The notes beneath the pieces are model-generated. The model had not been told where the DNA came from, searched no databases, and worked only from the letters and a program-made list of their open reading frames with translations. Of a stretch of 64,000 bases of DNA, positions 33,901 to 41,497 are shown piece after piece; the first letter of the stretch is position 1; each line of letters begins with the position of its first letter. This stretch comes from Pygmaiobacter massiliensis (GTDB lineage Bacteria > Bacillota > Clostridia > Oscillospirales > Ruminococcaceae): assembly GCF_900199435.1 (NCBI RefSeq), contig NZ_OAML01000003.1, positions 1,009,166-1,073,165 of the forward strand. Reading direction: 5' to 3'. A program made the position numbers and the translations under genes.

Positions 33901-34280
33901 TTAAACAGACTATGTACCGGAACATCGAACATTTCAGGTGCGGCCCGTACGACCGACTCCTGATTTTGAGGCTCCATTTCCAGATACATTAGTGCATTTT
34001 CTTCTGCAAATACCTGAATATTTTCAACGATGAAGTTTTCCCAACCTGTTTTCTCTGCCGATACAGTATAAACGGCATAGGGCAAAACAGTGCGGTTGTT
34101 TTCGTCCAAAGAAAACGCTTTATCAGGGGCGGGTAACGCAATGGGGTCGGAATAGCCGCCCTCATCGGTAACTACGGTAATGACAGTGCCGGTGGCTGAG
34201 GTTATAGTGGCGGTAACAGCATCCACCGGGATGCCGTCGCGTGCGGAACGAGAAAATAACTGAAGATAACCAGTGCTCAT
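30963..34280 (-). CDS. SleC-like SpoIID-domain lytic transglycosylase with PG-binding repeats and an M15 peptidase-like domain
   Basis: About 1105 residues, no signal peptide. Order: N-terminal carboxypeptidase-regulatory-like beta domain (1-105); SpoIID domain (~150-320) with NVASSEIYPTWPEESLKANI, whose Glu (about 185) is at the catalytic position, and GMKQWGTKTLADQGKT; six tandem PG_binding_1 units each starting YPG or PS(Y)TL; an M15-like domain with SQHYAGVAFDVG and TWVHFD (His, Asp, His zinc ligands); and a seventh PG-binding unit at the end. It resembles clostridial cortex-lytic SleC, extended by repeats and a peptidase. ATG 34280 is chosen since the GGAGG at 34291-34295 is only 1 base from ATG 34289. 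Likely spore-wall or mother-cell enzyme. Confidence 0.82.
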   Translation of the reverse strand: MSTGYLQLFSRSARDGIPVDAVTATITSATGTVITVVTDEGGYSDPIALPAPDKAFSLDENNRTVLPYAVYTVSAEKTGWENFIVENIQVFAEENALMYLEMEPQNQESVVRAAPEMFDVPVHSLFKGDGGSGPEPKVFCDSSEFVLREVIIPTNVIVHLGRPTSSAQNVTVSFRDYIKNVASSEIYPTWPEESLKANIYAQISLALNRVFTEWYPSKGYPFTITNSTSYDQYFVYGRNIFDSVSKVVDDIFNTYIRKSGTVEPFYAEYCDGKIVPNCPGMKQWGTKTLADQGKTALQILQYYYGNSIELITTNNIQAIPSSYPGTPLRLGSTGTDVSIMQRQLNRISKNYPALGTLQVNGTFDSATQSSVKNFQKQFSLTQDGVVGKSTWYKISYIYVAVKKLAELTSEGEKPTGLPSTGTYPGTALKQGDTGANVKRVQFYLSVLSEFNSSIPTVSIDGIFGPATTAAVKAFQATVPTTQDGVVGPVTWAALYNEFMSTESDITPPGTDWIGQYPGTPLRVGSTGTEVQLAQFFLTVLSSSYPDIPAISPDGIYGSATANAVIKFQNRFSLAADGVIGKATWDKLYEVYADLVNGVLDPNETPGVYPGAPLTVGSTGQKVKEVQFYLFLLSAYYSSIPRIAYDGVFGVATQNAVIAYQKLANLTQDGIVGPATWQSIYISVIRLRTIDGPIVTYTISDTPSYTLKEGMSGDVVSFVQQMLDLADDYYDSIPETDNSGYYGPDTTLAVKAFQQLFALPITGEVDTETWNTMVQVYKELLVASGGELSVAAGSYPGYVLGYGSAGPAVLELQYYIESIAERYCAIDFLDEDGWFGPQTEQVVIDFQQAFGLPVTGVVDEATWEVIYGYYLQITGRAVSKLKIFVYDQYENKFYIFYRDLTDPMPYSTGRTLLVREFRGSSKSNTLWTTTRAMESWNETRETYGSGIPVGYAFKRIWEGGHGTTSQHYAGVAFDVGQTLTAAQRRRIWNVAYDLGVWGYVEPLSMTPTWVHFDRRYGTPACGGTSGYPTVRNGSRSTYVLILQDALNALGYSTKTLDGIFGNNTLTALKAFQRDNGLTADGICGCASWRKIANAAVGIGRTPTVID

Positions 34281-34351
34281 AACAGACATACCTCCTTAAT
34301 CAAAGGTATGCAAAACATCTGCCCCGCGTGACATATTTACCGACCATAAGA

Positions 34352-34404
34352 CAAAAACAGCCGTACACCGCGCAGATTGTCTGCCCGTGTACAGCTGTTT
34401 TTTC
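34352..34404 (-). terminator. Terminator of the half-size EamA gene
   Basis: ACAGC(C/T)GTACAC arms of 12 bp with one G-U pair and an inner GCAGA/TCTGC stem. On the minus strand TTTTTGTC follows. It lies right after the stop codon of the gene at 34408-34836. Confidence 0.88.
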
Positions 34405-34407
34405 TGT

Positions 34408-34836
34408 TTATTTTGCAAAGGCTACCAGCAAAGTGCCTGCTGTAATCAGTCCGGCCCCCAGTGCTGTTTTCCAGTTAAACGCCTCGCCAAGGAACACCGC
34501 GGCAAGAAGCATGGTAAGCACCAAGCTGAACTTATCAATGGTGACAACAGAGGTTACCGGCCCTGTTTGCATCGCCTTATAATAGCAAAGCCAAGATGCG
34601 CCGGTTGCAATGCCGGAAAGCGCAAGAAAACACCAGCTTTTGACCGAAAGCTCACGCAGACCCTGTCCGTGCCCGGTAATCGCGACCATGCCCCATGCCA
34701 TAATCAGCACAAAAACGGTGCGCACCGCGGTGGCAAGGGTTGAGTTGATTCCGGTAATGCCGACCTTTGCGAAAAGCGCCGTTAAACTGGCGAAAACAGC
34801 GCTGAGCAGTGCGTAAACTGCCCACATTTTTTTCAT
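34408..34836 (-). CDS. Half-size EamA-type membrane protein
   Basis: About 142 residues and five membrane helices, a single EamA repeat: WAVYALLSAVFASLTALFAKVGI, NSTLATAVRTVFVLIMAWGMV, ALSGIATGASWLCYYKAMQTGP, VVTIDKFSLVLTMLLAAVFLGE. Such single-repeat proteins work as dimers. ATG 34836 or 34827 is possible; a GGGGG stretch favours 34827 slightly. Single gene with its own terminator. Substrate unknown. Confidence 0.82.
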   Translation of the reverse strand: MKKMWAVYALLSAVFASLTALFAKVGITGINSTLATAVRTVFVLIMAWGMVAITGHGQGLRELSVKSWCFLALSGIATGASWLCYYKAMQTGPVTSVVTIDKFSLVLTMLLAAVFLGEAFNWKTALGAGLITAGTLLVAFAK

Positions 34837-34964
34837 CCCCCACGGTGCCCTGTTTGCGGCCAACGCCCAGCAGGCAATGCTGCAATAGGCTGGCTGCCCG
34901 ACAATCCAATTTGATTATATCACACAAACCAGGACACGCCATAGACGAAACTCGCAGGTTGTCG

Positions 34965-35237
34965 CTATGCCTGCGGTGTTTCCTCATCCCGCTCTGGGTG
35001 GTATTTGTGACGAGTGGCAAGCCCGCCGCGCAGGTGTCGCTCCTCTTTGTTTTTTTGCAGCACCTTGGAGACCTCCCGCCAAAGCGATCGATCTATCTTG
35101 CGCAGTCTTGTTGTTACATCTTTATGTACGGTAGATTTGGAGATGCCAAACACGGTAGCTGCATTGCGCACCGTTTCGCCTGTTTTGACGATATATTCTC
35201 CTAGCGCAATAGCGCGCTCTTCAGGGTCACCTTTCAC
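34965..35237 (-). CDS. spoIIID: Sporulation transcription factor SpoIIID
   Basis: 90 residues, normal SpoIIID size. It has EERAIALGEYIVKTGETVRNAA, then the helix-turn-helix VFGISKSTVHKDVTTRL, and the basic C-terminal part EERHLRGGLATRHKY, all diagnostic. SpoIIID is the mother-cell regulator that works with SigE and prepares SigK gene expression. GTG 35237 with AGGAG. A SigE-like -10 (CATACAATT, minus strand, 35268-35276) lies upstream. A second, truncated copy of the 5' part of this gene and its leader occurs at 50627-50795. Confidence 0.95.
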   Translation of the reverse strand: MKGDPEERAIALGEYIVKTGETVRNAATVFGISKSTVHKDVTTRLRKIDRSLWREVSKVLQKNKEERHLRGGLATRHKYHPERDEETPQA

Positions 35238-35267
35238 TGTAACTCACTCCTAACAGCCCGTTTGTCC

Positions 35268-35276
35268 AATTGTATG
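35268..35276 (-). promoter_or_regulatory. Candidate SigE -10 element of spoIIID
   Basis: Minus strand CATACAATT agrees with the SigE -10 consensus (CATACAnT). A weak -35-like TTCTAAT lies about 15 bases upstream. spoIIID is SigE-dependent in Bacillus, which supports the reading. Confidence 0.5.
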
Positions 35277-35701
35277 CGTCAAACATTTAGGATTAGAACA
35301 GTGGAGAAATAAGCAAAATTTTCTTTACTATTTAGACAATTTGTTTGCCGGAAAAAGGGCGATATGCAAAACATATCATTTGGTAGCGGGCTTGTTTAAA
35401 TACCAAAAAGAGAATAGATTACCAGAGTTTACAAGGAGAAAAAGCTGGTGCCATTGCTATGGGAAAATAGAAAAGCTATTCTTTTCCTGTGCTTCTAAGA
35501 GCGTATAATGTAAATGAGCATTTTAATCGAATAGCCTAGAAAATGGTTCTAAAACAGCCGAAAAGCTTCTTGTCAAAAAGTAACCGGTATTTCTGAACGT
35601 TTCAGCAAAAATACTTGCGCTTTAAGCAATAAACTTAAAGCGTTGTTAACTACCACCAAAGAAATCAAAATTAATTTGGAAGAACGCCGACGCTAAGGTG
35701 C
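35277..35701. other. Gene-free stretch between spoIIID and the TetR gene
   Basis: No frame I can support. It is AT-rich and contains an isolated TATAAT-like hexamer near 35505. Nothing else recognised; the TetR promoter and operator begin at 35702. Confidence 0.5.
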
Positions 35702-35730
35702 TTGCAAGCTGCAAAAATCTAAGCTACAAT
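35702..35730 (+). promoter_or_regulatory. Promoter of the TetR gene
   Basis: TTGCAA (35702-35707), 17-bp spacer, TACAAT (35725-35730). Confidence 0.6.
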
Positions 35731-35735
35731 ATAAG

Positions 35736-35752
35736 TGTCAGTTGAACTGACA
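35736..35752. promoter_or_regulatory. Probable TetR operator
   Basis: TGTCAGTT-G-AACTGACA, perfect 8-bp arms around one base. It starts 6 bases after the -10 element and covers the expected transcription start, the usual site for self-repression by a TetR protein. Confidence 0.7.
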
Positions 35753-35782
35753 ACTATATTACAGTAGATTAGGGAAGTGCGC

Positions 35783-36415
35783 ATGTCTTTAGAAGAGTTA
35801 CGTGAGCAAAACAAAGAAAAAGTGGTTGCAGCTGCTTTGCAATGTTTTTTGCGCTACGGCATTGAGAATACAAAAATTTCTACCATCGCAAAAACTGCCG
35901 GTTTAACAGAACGCTCTATTTATCGGTATTTTGCAACAAAAGAGGATTTGGTTTTGGCGGTTGCTCTTTTGTTTTGGTCGCAAACCATGCAGGAGTCAGA
36001 GCGAGTATACGCTTCCAGCGCAGTAAAAGCTTTAAAAGGCGCACAGCAAATAGAAGCCGTGCTCAAAGCTTATGCCAGCCAGTACTTTGCCGCAAAAGAA
36101 AAAATTGTTTTTATACAAGAAGCAGAGGTGTATCTGCACAGAAATGGTATGGCTGCGCTGATTGCCAACAAACCCCCAGCCCCGTTTGACCAGTGCGAAG
36201 GCCCGCTCAGCCAGGCCATCCACACCGGCCTGCGGGATGGCTCAGTAAAGAACCGTGAGTATGTGGAGCGGCTATATTACAATGCCTACGACGGATTGCT
36301 GGGCCTGATGCAAAAGATGGCGACAAGCGCTCCCAATACCTGGGCACACACAGTCGATGATAAGCAGAGGTTAGATGATTTCTGTGAAATGATGGTGCGG
36401 GCATTTTGCGGATGA
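35783..36415 (+). CDS. TetR/AcrR-family transcriptional regulator
   Basis: 210 residues. The N-terminal domain VAAALQCFLRYGIENTKIS, TIAKTAGLTERSIYRYFATKEDLV is a typical TetR helix-turn-helix; the remaining ~150 residues are a helical ligand domain without a family assignment. ATG 35783 has GGGAAG. It precedes, with a terminator between, the operon at 36578-41131 on the same strand and is the obvious candidate regulator of it. The ligand might be the substrate of the flavoproteins encoded there. Confidence 0.85.
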   Translation: MSLEELREQNKEKVVAAALQCFLRYGIENTKISTIAKTAGLTERSIYRYFATKEDLVLAVALLFWSQTMQESERVYASSAVKALKGAQQIEAVLKAYASQYFAAKEKIVFIQEAEVYLHRNGMAALIANKPPAPFDQCEGPLSQAIHTGLRDGSVKNREYVERLYYNAYDGLLGLMQKMATSAPNTWAHTVDDKQRLDDFCEMMVRAFCG

Positions 36416-36453
36416 CATAATGAAAATAAGATAAGAAAGAAGGCAAGTTTCTG

Positions 36454-36489
36454 CGCCACAAACCAAGTGATATTGTGGCGTAATTTTTT
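36454..36489 (+). terminator. Terminator of the TetR gene
   Basis: CGCCACA (36454-36460) pairs with TGTGGCG (36474-36480), followed by TAATTTTTT. Confidence 0.8.
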
Positions 36490-36541
36490 CACCCAAGGCT
36501 GTTAAAAAAATATCAAACAAGAGGGAGATTTTCGTTAAACG

Positions 36542-36555
36542 CATGCTAATGCATG
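36542..36555. promoter_or_regulatory. Palindrome before the redox-membrane operon
   Basis: CATGC-TAAT-GCATG, 5-bp arms, about 20 bases before the start codon. It does not match the TetR operator at 35736-35752. Possible regulator site or mRNA hairpin; weak evidence. Confidence 0.35.
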
Positions 36556-36577
36556 TAAAATAAAGGAGGAATATTGT

Positions 36578-37432
36578 ATGCACACGACCCAAAGCGCGGC
36601 CAAACAGAAGGTGGAAGTTTTATTTAAGCTGATCATGTTCACGGCGGCCATTTCTGGCATGGCACTTTTGGCCGCATTTTATCCCATCTATGCCAATCTT
36701 CCGCTCATCGTCATTCCCTCTGTTTTGGTACTTACCTTGGCAAAGCCCGTCTTTTTTGAAAAGATGAAGCTGATGACCCTAGTCGCGATGCGGATACTGA
36801 TTGTGTTTGCGGCACTTCGGTGGTTTAATCCGCAGGTCTATGTAGATGTCATCATGCTGATGCTTATCGTAAACATTCTGGAAGCTACGTTTACCGATCT
36901 GCTGCGCCACAAAAAAATGTACAATGCTATTTCCGGTTTCGCGGTAGCAATCGGCGTAATTGCATTAAAAGGCACTTGGCTGTTTGATGCGGCAGTAGGG
37001 GATTATTACATCGCAACGGGCGTAGTGCCCCTGGTAACGGCGCTATATGTGCTTGCTTACACCTTATGGAACTGGATTTTTGTAACCAATGAGTTTAGTG
37101 ATTCGGTTGCACTGATGCATATTGGCTTTTTGAGCGCGCCGCTGATTGGCGCTATTTGCACGCTTTGGCTGGGTGCCTATGGTGGGCTTGGCATGTGGCT
37201 GCTTTTGCGCGCAAACTCGCTTGCCATTGGCGGCTGGCTGCAAATTGGTGCGAAAGAATGGTTCGAGCGTGAATTCCATGACCAGAGCTTTGCTCGATTT
37301 GTGGCGTGGACAAAGCAAAAGCCGGTACAGATTACCTTGATGATACTTAACCTTGCACTGATTGCGACAGCACTTTTCCTTACTTTTTCAAACGGCGGAA
37401 TTTCTTTTACCTTTTCTTCGTTGAAGATATAG
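36578..37432 (+). CDS. Integral membrane protein, distant paralogue of the DUF5692-like protein at 40184
   Basis: 284 residues, eight or so membrane helices, no signal peptide. Not recognised by name. The segment VLAYTLWNWIFVTN parallels ILAYDLWNIAYCYN in the protein at 40184-41131, and VNILEATFTDLL parallels INIVEAIARELE; spacing between these motifs is similar, so the two look homologous. First gene of an operon with a flavoprotein and a ferredoxin-type reductase, AAAGGAGG site. Role might be quinone, lipid or cofactor handling in the membrane. Confidence 0.65.
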   Translation: MHTTQSAAKQKVEVLFKLIMFTAAISGMALLAAFYPIYANLPLIVIPSVLVLTLAKPVFFEKMKLMTLVAMRILIVFAALRWFNPQVYVDVIMLMLIVNILEATFTDLLRHKKMYNAISGFAVAIGVIALKGTWLFDAAVGDYYIATGVVPLVTALYVLAYTLWNWIFVTNEFSDSVALMHIGFLSAPLIGAICTLWLGAYGGLGMWLLLRANSLAIGGWLQIGAKEWFEREFHDQSFARFVAWTKQKPVQITLMILNLALIATALFLTFSNGGISFTFSSLKI

Positions 37433-37464
37433 ACCATAGAAAATTGATAGGAGGAACAAAACGA

Positions 37465-38994
37465 ATGCAACAGTATGATGCCATTGTTATTGGAGCCGGT
37501 AACGGCGGCCTTGCCTGCGCCGCAACCTTAGCGGAAAAGGGCAAAAAGGTAATTCTTTTTGAAAAGCACAATATTCCCGGGGGCTGTGGTACCAGTTTTC
37601 GCCGGGGGCGTTTTGAATTTGAGGTAGCGCTGCACCAGCTGAGCAGCATGGGAACGCCGGAAAAGCCCGGCCCGCTGCGCGAGCTGTTTCGGCGTTATGG
37701 TATAGAAAATCAAATTGAATGGATTGAAATTAAAGAATTGTTCCGTGTCAATTTTCCGGACGGAACCGGCATCAGCATCCCGGCCGACCGTAAAAACTGC
37801 GAGGCGTTTTTGTGCTCACAGTTCCCGCAGGAAAAGGAATCCATTCTGCGTTATTTCGAAACAGTATACGCGTTTTGTTCAGAATCCGCCGCGTTTGCTG
37901 AAAAGAGTGCTCAAAGCACGGGTGAACCCAGTGCTGCCAAAAAAGCCATCATGAAAATGGGATTTCCTAAAATGTATCCTACCTTGGCACGCTATGCGCT
38001 GAAAAGTACACAAGAGGTGCTGGACGAATTTTTCAAAGATGTCAAGTTGCAGCTTGCGTTAAGTGCCTACTGGTGCTTTATGGGCATGCCGCCCGCGAGA
38101 TTTCCGTGGTCGATTCTTGCAAAGTGTACCAATATTTATATGGAAGACAAACCTTTCTATCTGCGCGGCACATCCATGATGATGAACCAGGCAATTATGG
38201 ATGCTGTGCAGCGGATGGGCGGTGTGGTGCACCTCAACCGCGGGGTGGAGCGCATTGTGCTGGAAGGTGGAGCTGCTGTTGGCGTGGTGGATGAAAAAGG
38301 GGAAGAGTACCGGGCAAGCAAAATCATCTCCAATATTTCGCCGCTGGCAACCTACGGCGCACTGCTGCAGCCGGAAGAGGTGCCACAGGCAGCACAGGAA
38401 TACCTGCGTCCCTACACTATCGGCATTTCGGCACTGACCTGCTTTATCGGCCTGGACTGCACGCCGGAAGAAATCGGCTTTGCGACTTCGTTTACGCTGA
38501 ACTATGAAAGCTTTGATGCCAACGAGGATTTCAAGGATGCCTACAAGCTTTTGCCGGAAAAAGATCCGCTGGTCGCGACCTGCTACACGGTAGACGACCC
38601 GGAGATTTCGCCGCCGGGAACCAGCATTATTACCGCCGGAACGCTGAAATACAGCGCCGAATGGGAAAAACTGACCCCAGAGCAGTATTATGAGAAGAAA
38701 TACGAGGCCGGCAAGCGAATTGTTGCGCGTCTGGAAAAAATGTATCCCGGATTTACCGACCATATTGAAGAGATGGAGGTTGCAACCCCGCTGACTCATA
38801 TGCGCTACTTAAACCATCCCGGCGGAGCGATTTACGGATACGAGCAAGACGTGATGTCCTCTGTGTTCTTCTTCCCGGCAGAAAGCAAAATTCCAAACCT
38901 TGAGTTTGCCAGCGGCTGGGTAAATGCCTGTGGATTTGGCCCGAACTATCTCTTTGCCGATAAAGTGGCAACCAAGATTGCTCTGGAGGTGTAA
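37465..38994 (+). CDS. FAD-dependent oxidoreductase, phytoene desaturase / retinol saturase-like
   Basis: 509 residues. Dinucleotide fold YDAIVIGAGNGGLACAATLAE, then VILFEKHNIPGGCGTSFRR and FEVALHQLSSMG, the family's substrate-side start. A second FAD-contact region lies at the C-terminus (ASGWVNACGFGPNYLFADKVA). CrtI/CrtISO/RetSat members add or remove double bonds in polyenes or lipids. No crtB or crtE homologue is in the window, so carotenoid synthesis is unlikely here. It is followed after 2 bases by a ferredoxin-reductase-type protein that could feed electrons, suggesting a reductase direction. Confidence 0.8.
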   Translation: MQQYDAIVIGAGNGGLACAATLAEKGKKVILFEKHNIPGGCGTSFRRGRFEFEVALHQLSSMGTPEKPGPLRELFRRYGIENQIEWIEIKELFRVNFPDGTGISIPADRKNCEAFLCSQFPQEKESILRYFETVYAFCSESAAFAEKSAQSTGEPSAAKKAIMKMGFPKMYPTLARYALKSTQEVLDEFFKDVKLQLALSAYWCFMGMPPARFPWSILAKCTNIYMEDKPFYLRGTSMMMNQAIMDAVQRMGGVVHLNRGVERIVLEGGAAVGVVDEKGEEYRASKIISNISPLATYGALLQPEEVPQAAQEYLRPYTIGISALTCFIGLDCTPEEIGFATSFTLNYESFDANEDFKDAYKLLPEKDPLVATCYTVDDPEISPPGTSIITAGTLKYSAEWEKLTPEQYYEKKYEAGKRIVARLEKMYPGFTDHIEEMEVATPLTHMRYLNHPGGAIYGYEQDVMSSVFFFPAESKIPNLEFASGWVNACGFGPNYLFADKVATKIALEV

Positions 38995-38996
38995 TA

Positions 38997-40163
38997 ATGG
39001 CAAAATCAATCAAAGAAACGTTGCTGGGCACTTTGGTGCACGGAGAAGAAATTTTAGAGAACATACGCGTGATGCGTGAGGTTTCGCAAGATAAAATTAC
39101 GGCAGGTAACGAGGCGGATGTCCGCATTGCTCCGCTGCATACCAAAGAGCTGAACCTTGTCGTCAGTTCTGTCGCAGATACCGGTAAGCAGGCAAAAGTG
39201 ATTCGACTTTCTTCGCAAAATGGTTATTTGCCGCCTTTCGAGGCAGGGCAGTACATTAACCTGTTTGCCGAAATTGACGGTGTACGCACCAGCCGACCGT
39301 ATAGCATCTGCTCTTCGCCGCGTCAGCGCGCTTATTACGAAATCACAGTTGCGCGTACCAAAGATGGCTTCGTTTCTGATTATATGCTGGACGAGGTGAA
39401 AGAAGGGGATACCTTTACCGCCAATGGCCCGGCAGGTGTATTTCGGTACCAACCGGTTTTCCACAGTAAGCGGTCGCTGTTTTTGGCAGGCGGCAGCGGC
39501 ATTACTCCCTTTATGAGCATGCTGCGTGAAATCATCGATGCCGGGCTGGATCGTGAGGTCACATTGCTTTATGGGTGCCGCAATGTAGAAAATGCCCTCT
39601 TCCATGAAGAGCTTTCGGGTTACGCGGCAGAGCATCCAAACTTTACTTATCATCTCGTTCTTTCGGATTCGGCAGAAGGCTGGAGCGGGGAGCAAGGCTT
39701 TATTGACGCCGCTCGTATCGCGCGGCTGGTGCCGGATTTTTCAGAGCGAACCTGCTACATCTGCGGCCCGCAGGTGATGAACGATTTTTGCAAAAGCGAA
39801 TTGCTTGGCATGGGTGTGCCACTTAAAAAAATACGCCGTGAAATGTTTGGCGCACAGCGGGATATTACAAAAGAGCCGGGGTGGCCGGTAGATTTGACAG
39901 GGCAGGAAATATTCCGCCTTACGGTAGATGGGCGTGTCATTGAGGCCAAATCCGGTGAGTCGCTGCTGACCGCGCTGGAACGAGCAGGGGTACGTGTCAA
40001 CGTATGCTGCCGCAGCGGTGAGTGCAGCCTGTGCCGTGTCAAACTGGTATCCGGCAAGGTGTTTTTGGCACAAGGCATTTTGCAGCGCAAGGCGGATGAA
40101 GCCTTTGGCTATCTGCACTCATGCAAATCGTACCCTGTGAGTGATGTGGAGATTATGCTTTAA
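38997..40163 (+). CDS. Flavin-dependent NAD(P)H reductase fused to a [2Fe-2S] ferredoxin
   Basis: 388 residues. N-terminal extension (~1-65), FAD-binding domain with GQYINLF and TSRPYSICSSP, NAD-binding domain with GGSGITPFMSML and ICGPQVMNDF, then a plant-type ferredoxin domain at ~305-388 with CCRSGECSLCRVKL and a last Cys in LHSCKS, giving CxxxxCxxC...C. This arrangement is used in reductases that feed oxygenases or desaturase-like enzymes. ATG 38997 directly after the flavoprotein gene with GGAGGTG. Probable electron donor to the upstream flavoprotein. Confidence 0.82.
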   Translation: MAKSIKETLLGTLVHGEEILENIRVMREVSQDKITAGNEADVRIAPLHTKELNLVVSSVADTGKQAKVIRLSSQNGYLPPFEAGQYINLFAEIDGVRTSRPYSICSSPRQRAYYEITVARTKDGFVSDYMLDEVKEGDTFTANGPAGVFRYQPVFHSKRSLFLAGGSGITPFMSMLREIIDAGLDREVTLLYGCRNVENALFHEELSGYAAEHPNFTYHLVLSDSAEGWSGEQGFIDAARIARLVPDFSERTCYICGPQVMNDFCKSELLGMGVPLKKIRREMFGAQRDITKEPGWPVDLTGQEIFRLTVDGRVIEAKSGESLLTALERAGVRVNVCCRSGECSLCRVKLVSGKVFLAQGILQRKADEAFGYLHSCKSYPVSDVEIML

Positions 40164-40183
40164 CACGCAGGAAGGTGGTAAGT

Positions 40184-41131
40184 ATGGGCTTCTTTTTTCA
40201 AGGTTACAGCGCTGCCACAATCATCACGCTGCTTTTGCTGGTGGCGGCTCTGGTGGCGGTTAACGAGCTGACACGGCGCAGTAAGGCAGCTGCGATTGCC
40301 GCTTACTGTATTTTCCCGGTTGTTTTGGTGGGGTTAATTGCAGCAGGTGTGGTTAGTAGCCCTTCCAGTAAAACATGGTTTGGCGTTGTCAAAACTTATT
40401 CTGCTTTACTGGGCGTCACTGGGTTTATGGCCATTCGTTATACCAAATGGGGCAAACGGAAGTTTGCATGGTATTTTCCTGTGGCGATTTTAGCAATTAA
40501 TATTGTGGAAGCTATTGCACGTGAGCTGGAGGTGTTTGAACGCTATAAAACCCCGACGGTGGATGCCGGAGGAGTGATGCTTCTTGGTGGTCCCTGGAAT
40601 TTGCTCAATGCGCTGGCAGGTGTCTTTTTGCTGCTGACACTGACAGGGTGGATGGGCATTCGGGTGGCACAAACTCCATCCCGGGATATGGTTTGGCCCG
40701 ACCAGTTATGGTTTTGGATTCTTGCGTATGATTTATGGAATATCGCTTATTGTTACAACTGCATTTCCACCCGGTCCATGTATGCCGGTGTGGCGCTCAT
40801 CGCGGCAAGTGCAGTGGCTGAAATTGCTGCAAAGCGCGGCGTTTGGCTACAGCACCGTGCGCAAACGCTTGCATTGTTCGGCATGTTTTCGCTTGCGGTG
40901 GATTACCAAGCGCTGCCCTCCTTTGGGATTACAGCGACCTACAACCCGACAGCATGGTTTGCATTAAGTGCACTTGCCTTAATTGTAAATATTGCGGTGT
41001 TTGTGTACGAAATGTCACAGATTGTAAAAAGCAGACGCAACCCTCTGCGACAGGAAATGTATCAGCATCTGGGCGCCTATCAAAAAAATTTACTGGCAAA
41101 CAATTTGTCTGCACCCAAAACTAAAGTGTAA
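40184..41131 (+). CDS. DUF5692-like integral membrane protein
   Basis: 315 residues and about nine membrane helices. Conserved polar positions: INIVEAIARELEVFERYKTP, GPWNLLNALAG, ILAYDLWNIAYCYN. I recall this profile as DUF5692 from Clostridia, but the name should be confirmed by a profile search. Function unknown. ATG 40184 has AGGAAGGTGG. Last gene of the TetR-associated operon; it resembles the first gene's product, so both membrane proteins may form one complex around the redox pair. Confidence 0.65.
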   Translation: MGFFFQGYSAATIITLLLLVAALVAVNELTRRSKAAAIAAYCIFPVVLVGLIAAGVVSSPSSKTWFGVVKTYSALLGVTGFMAIRYTKWGKRKFAWYFPVAILAINIVEAIARELEVFERYKTPTVDAGGVMLLGGPWNLLNALAGVFLLLTLTGWMGIRVAQTPSRDMVWPDQLWFWILAYDLWNIAYCYNCISTRSMYAGVALIAASAVAEIAAKRGVWLQHRAQTLALFGMFSLAVDYQALPSFGITATYNPTAWFALSALALIVNIAVFVYEMSQIVKSRRNPLRQEMYQHLGAYQKNLLANNLSAPKTKV

Positions 41132-41177
41132 ACCAAACGATAAAGCAACACAAAAGCAAATTGTCTATTATAAATCA

Positions 41178-41220
41178 AAAAACATTCGCACAGGGTGTAA
41201 GCCGGTGCGAATGTTTTTTA
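41178..41220 (+). terminator. Terminator of the redox-membrane operon
   Basis: ACATTCGCAC and GTGCGAATGT (perfect 10-bp arms), followed by TTTTTT. Confidence 0.93.
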
Positions 41221-41465
41221 TTTGCCATCGCTTGCACACTATGCACTCATTTTTGAGGAAGTCTTAGACTTTGCAGAAGGGGATAAGAAAAACAGGATAA
41301 ATCTATCAGTGAAAAAGTGGAATACAGTGGTAACCACACTTAGCCCGCTAAGGCCTAAAAGAGCAAAATACAGGTTTCACTTGTGCAGAATTTACAGCAA
41401 AAAAACATAGAGATTGGAGATAAACACGAAAAAGATACAGAATGATTAAAAAATACGATACAGTA

Positions 41466-41494
41466 TTTACAATTTTTGTATAGAATGTTAAGAT
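41466..41494 (+). promoter_or_regulatory. Candidate promoter of the LacI/sugar operon
   Basis: TTTACA (41466-41471), 17-bp spacer, TAAGAT (41489-41494). Confidence 0.5.
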
Positions 41495-41497
41495 GTG

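Noticed and set aside
37465-38994. Carotenoid biosynthesis gene cluster
   Set aside because: The desaturase-like gene is not accompanied by phytoene synthase or prenyl synthase genes, so the family resemblance is not enough.
41222-41410. 62-codon frame between the redox operon and the sugar operon
   Set aside because: It begins inside the T tract region of a terminator, has no ribosome binding site and the product has no recognisable pattern.
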